From positions 310,001 to 374,000 of the forward strand of contig NZ_SHKI01000005.1 of assembly GCF_004217175.1 (NCBI RefSeq): a DNA stretch of 64,000 nt, written 5' to 3'. Positions 37,111 through 44,115 of the stretch are shown here, piece after piece. The position numbers and the translations under genes are program-made. The number at the start of each line of letters is the position of its first letter. Within the stretch, counting starts at the first letter, position 1. This stretch comes from Leucobacter luti. GTDB lineage: Bacteria > Actinomycetota > Actinomycetes > Actinomycetales > Microbacteriaceae. The notes beneath the pieces are model-generated. The model saw nothing but the letters and a program-made list of their open reading frames with translations. It was not told where the DNA came from and did no database searches.

Positions 37111-37606
37111 TGTCAGCCACGCTGCGGTGGCTGCCGTCCTCACCGTAGGGCCCCGCGGCCTCGCGCCAGCCCGCACCTGCGAAGCCGAGCTGCTTGCCGA
37201 GCAGGGCGAGGAAGATCTGTGACTTCTGCGGCCCGAAGCCCGGCAGCGTTTTCAACCGCTTGAGCACGGTCGCGCCGTCGGGGGAGTCGCGCTCCCAGAT
37301 TGCGGCGGCGTCGCCACCCCAGTTGTCGGCAATCACCCGGCACAGCTGCTGCACCCGCTCGGCCATTGATCCCGGGAAACGGTGCACGGCCGGGGTCTCC
37401 TTAAACGCGGCCGCCACGGCGTCGGGATCCGCCGCGGCGAGGGTCGCCGCGTCCACGCCGCCGAGCCGCTGCTCGATCTTCAGCGGCCCCGCGAACGCGA
37501 CCTCCATCGCGATCTGCTGGTCGAGCAGCATGCCGATGAGGAGCGCGAGCGGGTTCTCGCTGAGGAGCGCGTCTGCGGCTGGATCGTCGGTGAGGTGGAT
37601 GCTCAT
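37040..37606 (-). CDS. HhH-GPD-type base-excision repair protein
   Basis: Likely DNA glycosylase-like protein of 188 residues. The helix-hairpin-helix is RLKTLPGFGPQKSQIFLAL at about 120-140. Upstream lies LLIGMLLDQQIAMEVAFAGP, the second conserved block of this actinobacterial group. The usual catalytic Asp of HhH-GPD enzymes is not obvious, so activity is uncertain. ATG 37606 has no ribosome site but has TACGCT six bases upstream, which fits a leaderless message. The frame is open through an upstream repeat that would add PGTTA units. I consider that extension unlikely. Confidence 0.85.
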   Translation of the reverse strand: MSIHLTDDPAADALLSENPLALLIGMLLDQQIAMEVAFAGPLKIEQRLGGVDAATLAAADPDAVAAAFKETPAVHRFPGSMAERVQQLCRVIADNWGGDAAAIWERDSPDGATVLKRLKTLPGFGPQKSQIFLALLGKQLGFAGAGWREAAGPYGEDGSHRSVADITSPETLALVRESKRAAKAAAKK

Positions 37607-37612
37607 GCGTCC

Positions 37613-37618
37613 AGCGTA
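37613..37618 (-). promoter_or_regulatory. Candidate -10 element (leaderless) for the HhH-GPD gene
   Basis: TACGCT on the minus strand ends six bases before ATG 37606. There is no ribosome-binding sequence in between. Confidence 0.45.
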
Positions 37619-37671
37619 GGCGGACCGGAGGCCCGCCGCTACCCGCCGACGCTCGCTCGGTGTCCCGCCTC

Positions 37672-37746
37672 GGGCCGTTGTGCCCGGGGCCGTTGTGCCC
37701 GGCACCGTTGTGCCCGGGGCCGTTGCGCCCGGGACCGCCGCGCCCG
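37672..37746. repeat. 15-bp tandem repeat, five units
   Basis: Units of consensus GGGCCGTTGTGCCCG run from 37672 to 37746, the first two identical and later ones diverging. The array fills the space between the globin stop and the HhH-GPD gene. On the minus strand the units would read PGTTA in the frame of the HhH-GPD gene. They are palindromic at the ends (CGGGC/GCCCG), so the RNA could fold. Confidence 0.85.
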
Positions 37747-37749
37747 GCC

Positions 37750-38208
37750 TCAGTCTTCGAAGCGGTTGACCATTGCGAGCGCTGCGCGCTCGACGTAGTC
37801 GCGGAACGCGGCGTCGTGCATCGGCGGGAGCGCTGCTTCGTCGAGCGCGGCGTGCATGTGCAGCAGCCAGCGCTCCTTCGCGAGCGGAGTCACCGGGAAC
37901 GGCTGGTGCCGCATGCGCAGCCGGGGGTGCCCGCGCTGCTCGGAGTACGTGGTGGGGCCGCCCCAGTACTGCTCAAGGAACGCGCGCAGCCGCCAGGTGG
38001 CGCCCTCCCAATTGTCCTGCGGGTACATCGGGGCGAGCACGTCGTCCTCGCGCACGCCGCGGTAGAACGCGCGGGCGATGATCTCGAAGGTCTCGGTGCC
38101 GCCCACCTGTTCCCACACGGTGTCGGTCACGGCGTTGCCGGTCTCGCCGGCGCGCAGCGTGAGCCGCGGCGCGGGTGCTGGGGTCTCGGGGGACTGCTGG
38201 TCGTTCAC
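37750..38208 (-). CDS. Group II truncated hemoglobin
   Basis: Heme protein of the GlbO type, 152 residues, which binds oxygen and may serve in NO or redox detoxification. Family landmarks are YPQDNWEGATWRLRAFLEQYWGG compressed over about 60-82, with the characteristic W and Y positions. RMRHQPFPVT carries the proximal histidine of RMRH. The GTG at 38208 overlaps the mscS stop as GTGA, so it is translationally coupled. It is the last gene of the pepN-mscS-globin operon. A Pro/Ala-rich N-terminus of about 20 residues precedes the globin fold. Confidence 0.92.
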   Translation of the reverse strand: MNDQQSPETPAPAPRLTLRAGETGNAVTDTVWEQVGGTETFEIIARAFYRGVREDDVLAPMYPQDNWEGATWRLRAFLEQYWGGPTTYSEQRGHPRLRMRHQPFPVTPLAKERWLLHMHAALDEAALPPMHDAAFRDYVERAALAMVNRFED

Positions 38209-39098
38209 GCGTGGCCTCCTGGCAGATTCGGGCGCTCGTCTGCCAGCGTAATCCCCTCGGCTGCGAACTTGCGACGGATCTCGGCCCGGATCCCGCGCTG
38301 CACCTCCCACTGCGCTTCGGGGCGCGTGCGCACGGCCAGGCGCAGGGTGGCGCGGTCCCCGAACACGCTCTCGAGGCCGAGGATCTCGGGCTCGCCGGTG
38401 ACCTTGCGCGCGTAACGTTCGGACGTGAGCAGGGTGCGCGCGGCGTCGAGCGTCACCTCGGATACCCGGGTGAGGTCCTGCCGCGCGTCGACGGTCACGT
38501 CAACGAGCGCGCGCCCCCAGCCCTGAGAGGAGTTGCCGAGGGTGAGGATCTCGCCGTTGCGAATGAACCACAGGGTGCCGTCGAGGGCGCGCACCTGCGT
38601 GACGCGGATCCCCACGTCCTCGACGGTGCCGTTCACCTCGCCAATGGTGACCACGTCGCCGATGCCCAGCTGATCCTCGAACACCATGAAGATCCCGTTG
38701 AGGATGTCCTTCACGATGTTCTGTGCGCCGAAGGCGAGGCCCGCGGCGACGATTCCGGCGGAGGTGAGCAGCGCGGCGAGGTTGACGCCGAGCTGGCCGA
38801 GGATCAGGATCATCGCGATCACCACGATGGTCCAGGTGATGATGTGCCGCCCCACCGTGCCGAGCGTGCGGGTGCGCTGCACCGCGCGCGCGTTCACGTA
38901 CGGCGCAGCCTGCATCTCCGAGGTGGTGTCGACGTCCTGCGCGCGCTTGACGCCGCGCACCACCTGGGTGACGGTGCGCGTGAGGAGTCGGCGCAGCAGC
39001 CAATTCGCGAGAACCGCGAGCAGCACAATCACGAAGATGTTGATTGCCTTGCGGTAATCGAAGTAGAAATTGGCGAGTTCTGTGCCGACCCCTTCCAT
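38205..39098 (-). CDS. Small-conductance mechanosensitive channel (MscS family)
   Basis: Pressure-gated membrane channel of 297 residues. A first helix lies at about 14-35, and two more precede the pore helix. The pore-lining part is ALLTSAGIVAAGLAFGAQNIVKDILNG, with the Gly/Ala packing pattern and the conserved QN-V-D. It is followed by the beta-domain FEDQLGIGDVVTIGEVNGTVEDV. The length equals that of E. coli MscS (286). The start ATG directly follows the pepN stop (TAAATG), and the globin gene overlaps its stop. Confidence 0.93.
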   Translation of the reverse strand: MEGVGTELANFYFDYRKAINIFVIVLLAVLANWLLRRLLTRTVTQVVRGVKRAQDVDTTSEMQAAPYVNARAVQRTRTLGTVGRHIITWTIVVIAMILILGQLGVNLAALLTSAGIVAAGLAFGAQNIVKDILNGIFMVFEDQLGIGDVVTIGEVNGTVEDVGIRVTQVRALDGTLWFIRNGEILTLGNSSQGWGRALVDVTVDARQDLTRVSEVTLDAARTLLTSERYARKVTGEPEILGLESVFGDRATLRLAVRTRPEAQWEVQRGIRAEIRRKFAAEGITLADERPNLPGGHA

Positions 39099-41693
39099 TT
39101 ACGCCTCCAGGTCCGCCTGCTGCACCCGCACGGCGCGCTCGACGCCGGCGAGGTGCTCGGTGATCATGCGGCGCAGCGCGGCCGGCGCTGCCGGGTTCGC
39201 GGAGAGCCAGGCGCGGGTCGCGTCGGCGAGGGCGACGTTTGCCAGCGGCGCCGGGAAGAACCCGTCAACCAGCTCCTCGACGATCTGGTAGCTGCGCGAC
39301 TCCCAGACGGGCAGCAGGGCCGCGAAGAAGCGGTCGACGAACGACACGAGCAGCTCGCGGTCGCTGGCCCGGGTGAAGCCCAGACCGGTCGCGCGCACGA
39401 TCGCGTTCGGCTGGTCACTCGTGTCCCACACGAGCTCCCACGCGGCCTGCTTCGCGGCGGCCGTCGGCAGTGCCGCGCGGGCGTGCGCTGCCGACTGGTT
39501 GCCGCTCGCGGTGCGATCCTCGGCGAGGCGCGCGTCGATCTCGGCCGCCCCCGCCCGCTCGCCCGCCGCGAGCGCGATGAGCAGCTCCCAGCCGAGGTCC
39601 GTGTCGATGTCGAGGCCGTCGAGGGGGAGCGAGCCGTCGAAGAGGCCCTGCACCGTGTCGAGCTGCTCGGAGGTGCCGGCGAGCTGGCCGAACGACTTCA
39701 CGAACTGGAACTGGCGATCCGAGCCGGGCTCCGCGTCGATCGCGAGCCGCCACAGCGCGTCGGCGACCCGCTCGAGCGTTGCCGTGCGGCGCTCGGGCGC
39801 CACGTAGCTCGCCGCCGAGAGCAGCAGCTGGCCGAGCAGCGTGCGCAGCGTGGTCGACGCGGTCTCCCGCCCGATGTGCGCGAGCACGATGTCGACGAAG
39901 CGGGAGGCCGGGAACTCGGCGTCGCGCGTCGCGTCCCAGAGTGTGCCCCAGACGAGTGCGCGGGCGAGCGAGTCGTCGAGGTCGCCCAGGCGCGCCGCGG
40001 CGGTCGCGAGCGAGCGCTCGTCGAGCCGGATCTTCGCGTAGGTGAGGTCGTCGTCGTTGAGCAGCAGGAGTTCGGGCTGCGCCACTCCCACGAGCTCGGG
40101 CACCTCGGTCAGCTCGCCGGCGATGTCGAGCTCAAGGCGCTGGATCCGGCGGACCGCCCCGCTGCCGTCGCTCGCCTCGCCGTACAGGCCGACCGCGATG
40201 CGGTGCGGACGGATCGTGGGGTACTCCGCCACGGCGCTCTGCGCGATCGCGAAGCTCGTGTAGCGGCCATCGGCGTCAAGCTCGAACACCGGGCGCAGCG
40301 TGTTCACGCCGGCGGTCTCGAGCCACAGCTTTGACCACTCGCCGAGATCGCGCCCGCTCTGGGCCTCCAGCTCGGTGAGAAGATCCTGGAGCTCGGTGTT
40401 CGCGTGGTGGTGCTTCACGAAGTAGTCGTGGACGCCGCGCATGAACGGCTCGCGACCCACCCAAGCGACGAGCTGCTTGAGCACGGACGCGCCCTTCGCG
40501 TAGGTGATTCCGTCGAAGTTGACGAGTACGTCCTCGAGGTCGCTGATGGGGGCGACGATGGGGTGCGTCGAGGGGAGCTGATCCTGCCGGTACGCCCACG
40601 ACTTCTCGGAGGCGACGAACGTGGTCCAGCACTCAGTCCACTCGGTAGCCTCGGCCACGCCGAGCGTGGACATGTACTCCGCGAACGACTCGTTGAGCCA
40701 CAGGTCGTTCCACCAGCGCATGGTCACGAGGTCGCCGAACCACATGTGGGCGAGCTCGTGCAGGATCGTGACGACCCGGCGCTCCCGCATCGCGTCGGTC
40801 ACCTTCGAACGGAACACGTAGGCCTCGGTGAACGTCACCGCGCCGATGTTCTCCATCGCGCCCATGTTGTACTCGGGCACGAACAGCTGGTCGTACTTGT
40901 CGAACGGGTACGGGTAGTCGAACTGCTCCTCGAAGAACGCGAAACCCTCGCGGGTCTTCTCGAAGATGTAGTCGGCGTCGAGGTACTCCGAGAGCGAGGC
41001 GCGGCAGAACACGCCGAGCGGGATCGTGCGGCCGTCGCGGCTGGTGAGCTCCGAGCGCACCTCGGCGTACGGGCCGGCGATCAGCGCGGTGATGTAGCTC
41101 GACATCACCGGCGTCGGCTCGAACGCCCACGTGGCGATCTCCTGCTCGGCCCAGTCGCTGCCCTGCGCGCCGGCCTTCGTGCCGGTCGCGGTGGGCGCGG
41201 GCGTCGGCTGGTTGCTGACCACCTGCCACCGCGCGGGTGCGGTGACGGTGAACGCAAACGTGGCCTTCAGGTCCGGCTGCTCAAACACGGCGAACATGCG
41301 CCGCGAGTCGGGCACCTCGAACTGCGAGTAGAGGTACACCTCGCCGTCGGCGGGGTCGACGAAGCGGTGCAGGCCCTCGCCGGTGTTCGTGTAGCGCTGG
41401 GTGGAGGCGATGCGCACGGTGTTCTGCGCGGCGAGGCCCGGCAGCTGCACGCGCGAATCGGCGAACGCGGTCGCCGGATCGAGGGCGACTCCGTTGAGCT
41501 CGACGAGCTCGACCGAATCGGCGATCAGGTCCACGAAGGTGGCCGATCCGGGGCTTGCCGCGAAGTGGATGGTGGTGTCGGCGGCAAAGGTCTCCGGGCC
41601 GACCGTGAGGTCGAGGGCGACTTCGTAGCGCTGCGACTCGACGATGCTGGCCCGCTCCTGTGCTTCCGCGCGGGTGAGATTCGTTCCTGGCAC
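39099..41693 (-). CDS. pepN: Aminopeptidase N (M1 family)
   Basis: Zinc aminopeptidase of 864 residues that releases N-terminal residues from peptides in the cytoplasm. The exopeptidase motif GAMEN is at 278-282. The zinc site is HELAH at 312-316, with the third ligand E335 in LNESFAEY. The catalytic Tyr should lie in the later FDGITYAKGASVLKQL block. The C-terminal helical domain is complete (ERAP1-like). The GTG at 41693 follows AGGAG at six bases. It is the first gene of the pepN-mscS-globin operon and diverges from the CPWC protein. Confidence 0.97.
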   Translation of the reverse strand: MPGTNLTRAEAQERASIVESQRYEVALDLTVGPETFAADTTIHFAASPGSATFVDLIADSVELVELNGVALDPATAFADSRVQLPGLAAQNTVRIASTQRYTNTGEGLHRFVDPADGEVYLYSQFEVPDSRRMFAVFEQPDLKATFAFTVTAPARWQVVSNQPTPAPTATGTKAGAQGSDWAEQEIATWAFEPTPVMSSYITALIAGPYAEVRSELTSRDGRTIPLGVFCRASLSEYLDADYIFEKTREGFAFFEEQFDYPYPFDKYDQLFVPEYNMGAMENIGAVTFTEAYVFRSKVTDAMRERRVVTILHELAHMWFGDLVTMRWWNDLWLNESFAEYMSTLGVAEATEWTECWTTFVASEKSWAYRQDQLPSTHPIVAPISDLEDVLVNFDGITYAKGASVLKQLVAWVGREPFMRGVHDYFVKHHHANTELQDLLTELEAQSGRDLGEWSKLWLETAGVNTLRPVFELDADGRYTSFAIAQSAVAEYPTIRPHRIAVGLYGEASDGSGAVRRIQRLELDIAGELTEVPELVGVAQPELLLLNDDDLTYAKIRLDERSLATAAARLGDLDDSLARALVWGTLWDATRDAEFPASRFVDIVLAHIGRETASTTLRTLLGQLLLSAASYVAPERRTATLERVADALWRLAIDAEPGSDRQFQFVKSFGQLAGTSEQLDTVQGLFDGSLPLDGLDIDTDLGWELLIALAAGERAGAAEIDARLAEDRTASGNQSAAHARAALPTAAAKQAAWELVWDTSDQPNAIVRATGLGFTRASDRELLVSFVDRFFAALLPVWESRSYQIVEELVDGFFPAPLANVALADATRAWLSANPAAPAALRRMITEHLAGVERAVRVQQADLEA

Positions 41694-41753
41694 TGATGCT
41701 CCTGACGAGTAACGATGTTTGACGATCTCCAGCCTACGCCGGAGAACCCCAGA

Positions 41754-41759
41754 TAGGCT
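41754..41759 (+). promoter_or_regulatory. Candidate -10 element (leaderless) for the CPWC protein
   Basis: TAGGCT ends six bases before ATG 41766. GGTGAG between them is a weak ribosome site, so a short leader is not excluded. Confidence 0.4.
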
Positions 41760-41765
41760 GGTGAG

Positions 41766-42386
41766 ATGAGTGTGACGCCCCCCGCAAATTCAGGTCCGCA
41801 GGTTGAATTCTGGTTTGACGCAGTGTGCCCGTGGTGCTGGATGACGAGCCGGTGGCTGCAGGAAGTCGCGATCGAGCGCGGTTTTTCAATCGTGTGGCAT
41901 CCCGTCAGCCTGGAGATCCTGAACGAACACCGTGACACGGGCGACCACGCACCGAATTTCAGGATCGGCCTGCATCTGGGGCGCGTCATCGAGGCTGCGC
42001 GCCGCGCGCACGGCGATCAGGTCGTCGGCGGGCTGTACGCCGGCTTCGGCAAGCGCTTCCACCCGGAGGCCAGCCGCGACGAGGCCGCGATCATCGCCGA
42101 GACGCTCGCCGAGGTGGGGCTGCCCGCCACGCTTGCCGCCGCCGCGGCCGATGCGTCCCTCGACGCGACGCTGCGCGCGAACACCGATCACGCCCTTGAG
42201 ATCGCCGGGCCCGACGTGGGGGTCCCCGTGATCTCCGTCGACGGCACCGCCTTCTTCGGCCCCGTGGTGACGCCGTCGCCCACGGGCGAGGCGGCGCTGC
42301 AGCTGTGGGACGGGATCTTCGCCGCTGCCAACGTCCCCGGCTTCTACGAGCTCAAGCGCGGCCGCACGGCCGGCCCGCAGTTCTAA
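41766..42386 (+). CDS. DsbA-fold mycothiol-dependent nitroreductase-like protein
   Basis: Thioredoxin-fold oxidoreductase of 206 residues with active site C21-P-W-C24 in EFWFDAVCPWCWMTSRWLQE. The segments SLEILNEHRD, GVPVISVDGTAFFGPV and the C-terminus ELKRGRTAGPQF agree closely with the Mycobacterium tuberculosis Rv2466c family as I recall it. Members of that family accept electrons from mycothiol and reduce nitro-compounds under oxidative stress. This identity is also evidence that the host makes mycothiol. It is cytoplasmic, with no signal peptide. It diverges from pepN with a 72-nt gap. Confidence 0.9.
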   Translation: MSVTPPANSGPQVEFWFDAVCPWCWMTSRWLQEVAIERGFSIVWHPVSLEILNEHRDTGDHAPNFRIGLHLGRVIEAARRAHGDQVVGGLYAGFGKRFHPEASRDEAAIIAETLAEVGLPATLAAAAADASLDATLRANTDHALEIAGPDVGVPVISVDGTAFFGPVVTPSPTGEAALQLWDGIFAAANVPGFYELKRGRTAGPQF

Positions 42387-42462
42387 CGCGCTCGCGCCGC
42401 GCGCGGTCTGCTCGCGCCGCTGGTCGGTCGCGCCGCCGCACGCGGCCTGCCCGCGGCGCGGC

Positions 42463-42468
42463 TAAGAT
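42463..42468 (+). promoter_or_regulatory. Candidate -10 element (leaderless) for rpiB
   Basis: TAAGAT ends seven bases before ATG 42476 in a very GC-rich gap. No ribosome-binding sequence is present. Confidence 0.5.
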
Positions 42469-42475
42469 TGTGGCC

Positions 42476-42970
42476 ATGCGCATTCACGTTGCTACTGACC
42501 ACGCCGGACTCGAATTCAGCCAGCAGCTGCAGCAGCACCTGCGCTCGCTCGGACACGAGGTGATCGACCACGGGCCCGCTGAATACGACGCGCTCGACGA
42601 CTACCCGTCGTTCTGCATCAACGCCGCGATCGGCGTCGCGACTGACGAGCGCGCGGGCGTCGAGGCGCTCGGCGTAGTCTTCGGCGGCTCGGGCAACGGC
42701 GAGCAGATGGCGGCAAATAAGGTCGCCGGGATCCGCGCGGCCCTCGTGTGGAACGAGTCGACGGCCACGCTCGCCCGTGAGCACAACAACGCGAACGTGA
42801 TCTCGATTGGCGCGCGCCAGCACCCGGTCGAAGACGCGATCCGCTTCATCGAACTGTTCGTGGCCACGCCGTTCCCCGGCGATGAGCGCCACGTGCGCCG
42901 CATCGCACAGCTCGGCGAGTACGAGCGGACGGGGCAGATCGCCGGCAAGCACGTCGACCAGCTGAGCTAG
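42476..42970 (+). CDS. rpiB: Ribose-5-phosphate isomerase B
   Basis: Interconverts ribose-5-phosphate and ribulose-5-phosphate in the pentose phosphate pathway. It has 164 residues. The N-terminal MRIHVATDHAGLEF, the phosphate-binding GVVFGGSGNGEQMAANKV and the NNANVISIGARQ block are diagnostic. Position 67 of the catalytic loop region carries Glu/Ala rather than a clear Cys, as in other actinobacterial RpiB enzymes that use Glu. The start at ATG 42476 is fixed by homology. The longer open frame upstream is noise. nei starts two bases after its stop. Confidence 0.95.
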   Translation: MRIHVATDHAGLEFSQQLQQHLRSLGHEVIDHGPAEYDALDDYPSFCINAAIGVATDERAGVEALGVVFGGSGNGEQMAANKVAGIRAALVWNESTATLAREHNNANVISIGARQHPVEDAIRFIELFVATPFPGDERHVRRIAQLGEYERTGQIAGKHVDQLS

Positions 42971-42972
42971 CC

Positions 42973-43971
42973 GTGCCCGAGGGACACTCCGTACACCGCA
43001 TCGCGCGGCAGTTTCGCGTCAATTTTGTGGGCACTGCGCCCGAGGTGACCAGCCCCCAGGGGCGGTTCGCGCAGGGCGCCGCCGTGCTCTCCGGGCGGGA
43101 GATGGTGGACGCCCGCGCGGTGGGCAAGCAGATGTTCCTCGAGTTCGCCGGTGACCAGTGGCTGCGGGTGCACCTCGGCATCTACGGGGCGTGGGACTTC
43201 GCGGGCGAGGTACGGGTGGACCCGTCAATCCAGATCCACGGGCAGACGCCGGGACACTCGAAGCTCGGCCAGACCGGGGAGAACTCGGGCCCGGGCGGCG
43301 CGGTCGATCGTGAGGGCGAGGACTCGGTCACGTCGATCGGCGCGCCCCGGCGCTCGCGGGTGCGTATGGCCGAGTCTGACCGCGAGGTGGCCGATGCCGG
43401 ACACTTCCCGCCAGACCCAGTGGGCCAGGTGCGCGTGCGCCTGCTCACCGACACCGTGTGCGCCGACCTGCGCGGGCCGACCGCGTGTGAGGTGCTCACG
43501 CCGGCCGAGGTCGACGCCGTGGTGCAGCGCCTGGGCCCGGACCCCGCCAACGCGAACACGCCCGCGGAGCGGGCGCGCTTCGTTGAGCGCGCGGGCAAGA
43601 AAAAGACGCCGATCGGCCTCGTGCTCATGGATCAGTCGGTCGTGGCGGGAATCGGCAACGTCTACCGCGCCGAGATGCTCTTCCGCGCCGGTCTCAACCC
43701 GCACACGCCCGCGAACACCCTCGACCGCACCGTGCTCGAGGCGCTGTGGGACGACTGGGCGGAGCTGCTCGAGACCGGCATCACGGTGGGCCAGATGATC
43801 ACGATCGATGGGCTGAGTGGCGCGGAGTATCAGCGCGCCCTCGAGGAGCGCGACGAGCGGCACTGGGTCTACAAGCTCGAGGGCACGCCGTGCAAGCGCT
43901 GCGGCGCGAACATCGTGCTTGAGGAGTTCGGCGCGCGCAAGCTGTACTGGTGCCCGGGCTGCCAGACCTGA
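42973..43971 (+). CDS. nei: Endonuclease VIII / Fpg-family DNA glycosylase
   Basis: Bifunctional DNA glycosylase/AP lyase for oxidised bases, 332 residues. After Met removal the catalytic Pro2-Glu3 is exposed (MPEGHSVHR). The helix-two-turn-helix block is MDQSVVAGIGNVYRAEMLFR. The C-terminal zinc finger is PCKRCGANIV and YWCPGCQT with four cysteines. Residues about 86-148 form a polar, low-complexity insertion that is longer than in typical Nei proteins. The start is GTG at 42973, two bases after rpiB, so both genes form one transcript. Confidence 0.94.
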   Translation: MPEGHSVHRIARQFRVNFVGTAPEVTSPQGRFAQGAAVLSGREMVDARAVGKQMFLEFAGDQWLRVHLGIYGAWDFAGEVRVDPSIQIHGQTPGHSKLGQTGENSGPGGAVDREGEDSVTSIGAPRRSRVRMAESDREVADAGHFPPDPVGQVRVRLLTDTVCADLRGPTACEVLTPAEVDAVVQRLGPDPANANTPAERARFVERAGKKKTPIGLVLMDQSVVAGIGNVYRAEMLFRAGLNPHTPANTLDRTVLEALWDDWAELLETGITVGQMITIDGLSGAEYQRALEERDERHWVYKLEGTPCKRCGANIVLEEFGARKLYWCPGCQT

Positions 43972-44115
43972 GCGCGCGGACCCAGCGCCCCGGCTGACCG
44001 GGGTGCGGCGTGCCGCGGCGAGCGTGCCGAGCGTGCCGCGCCGGCCGCGCCTAGCCGGCCGCGCCGGCCGCGCCGAGCCGACACATCTGAGCCGACCGGG
44101 TCGACCGCGCCGCGC

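Noticed and set aside
37672..37746. The 15-bp array as a CRISPR-like array
   Set aside because: The units are contiguous, with no unique spacers, and there are no cas genes.
43972..44115. Possible small gene or structured RNA between nei and recQ
   Set aside because: Only GC-rich direct and inverted CGGCCGCGCC-like repeats were found. No ribosome site or consistent frame.
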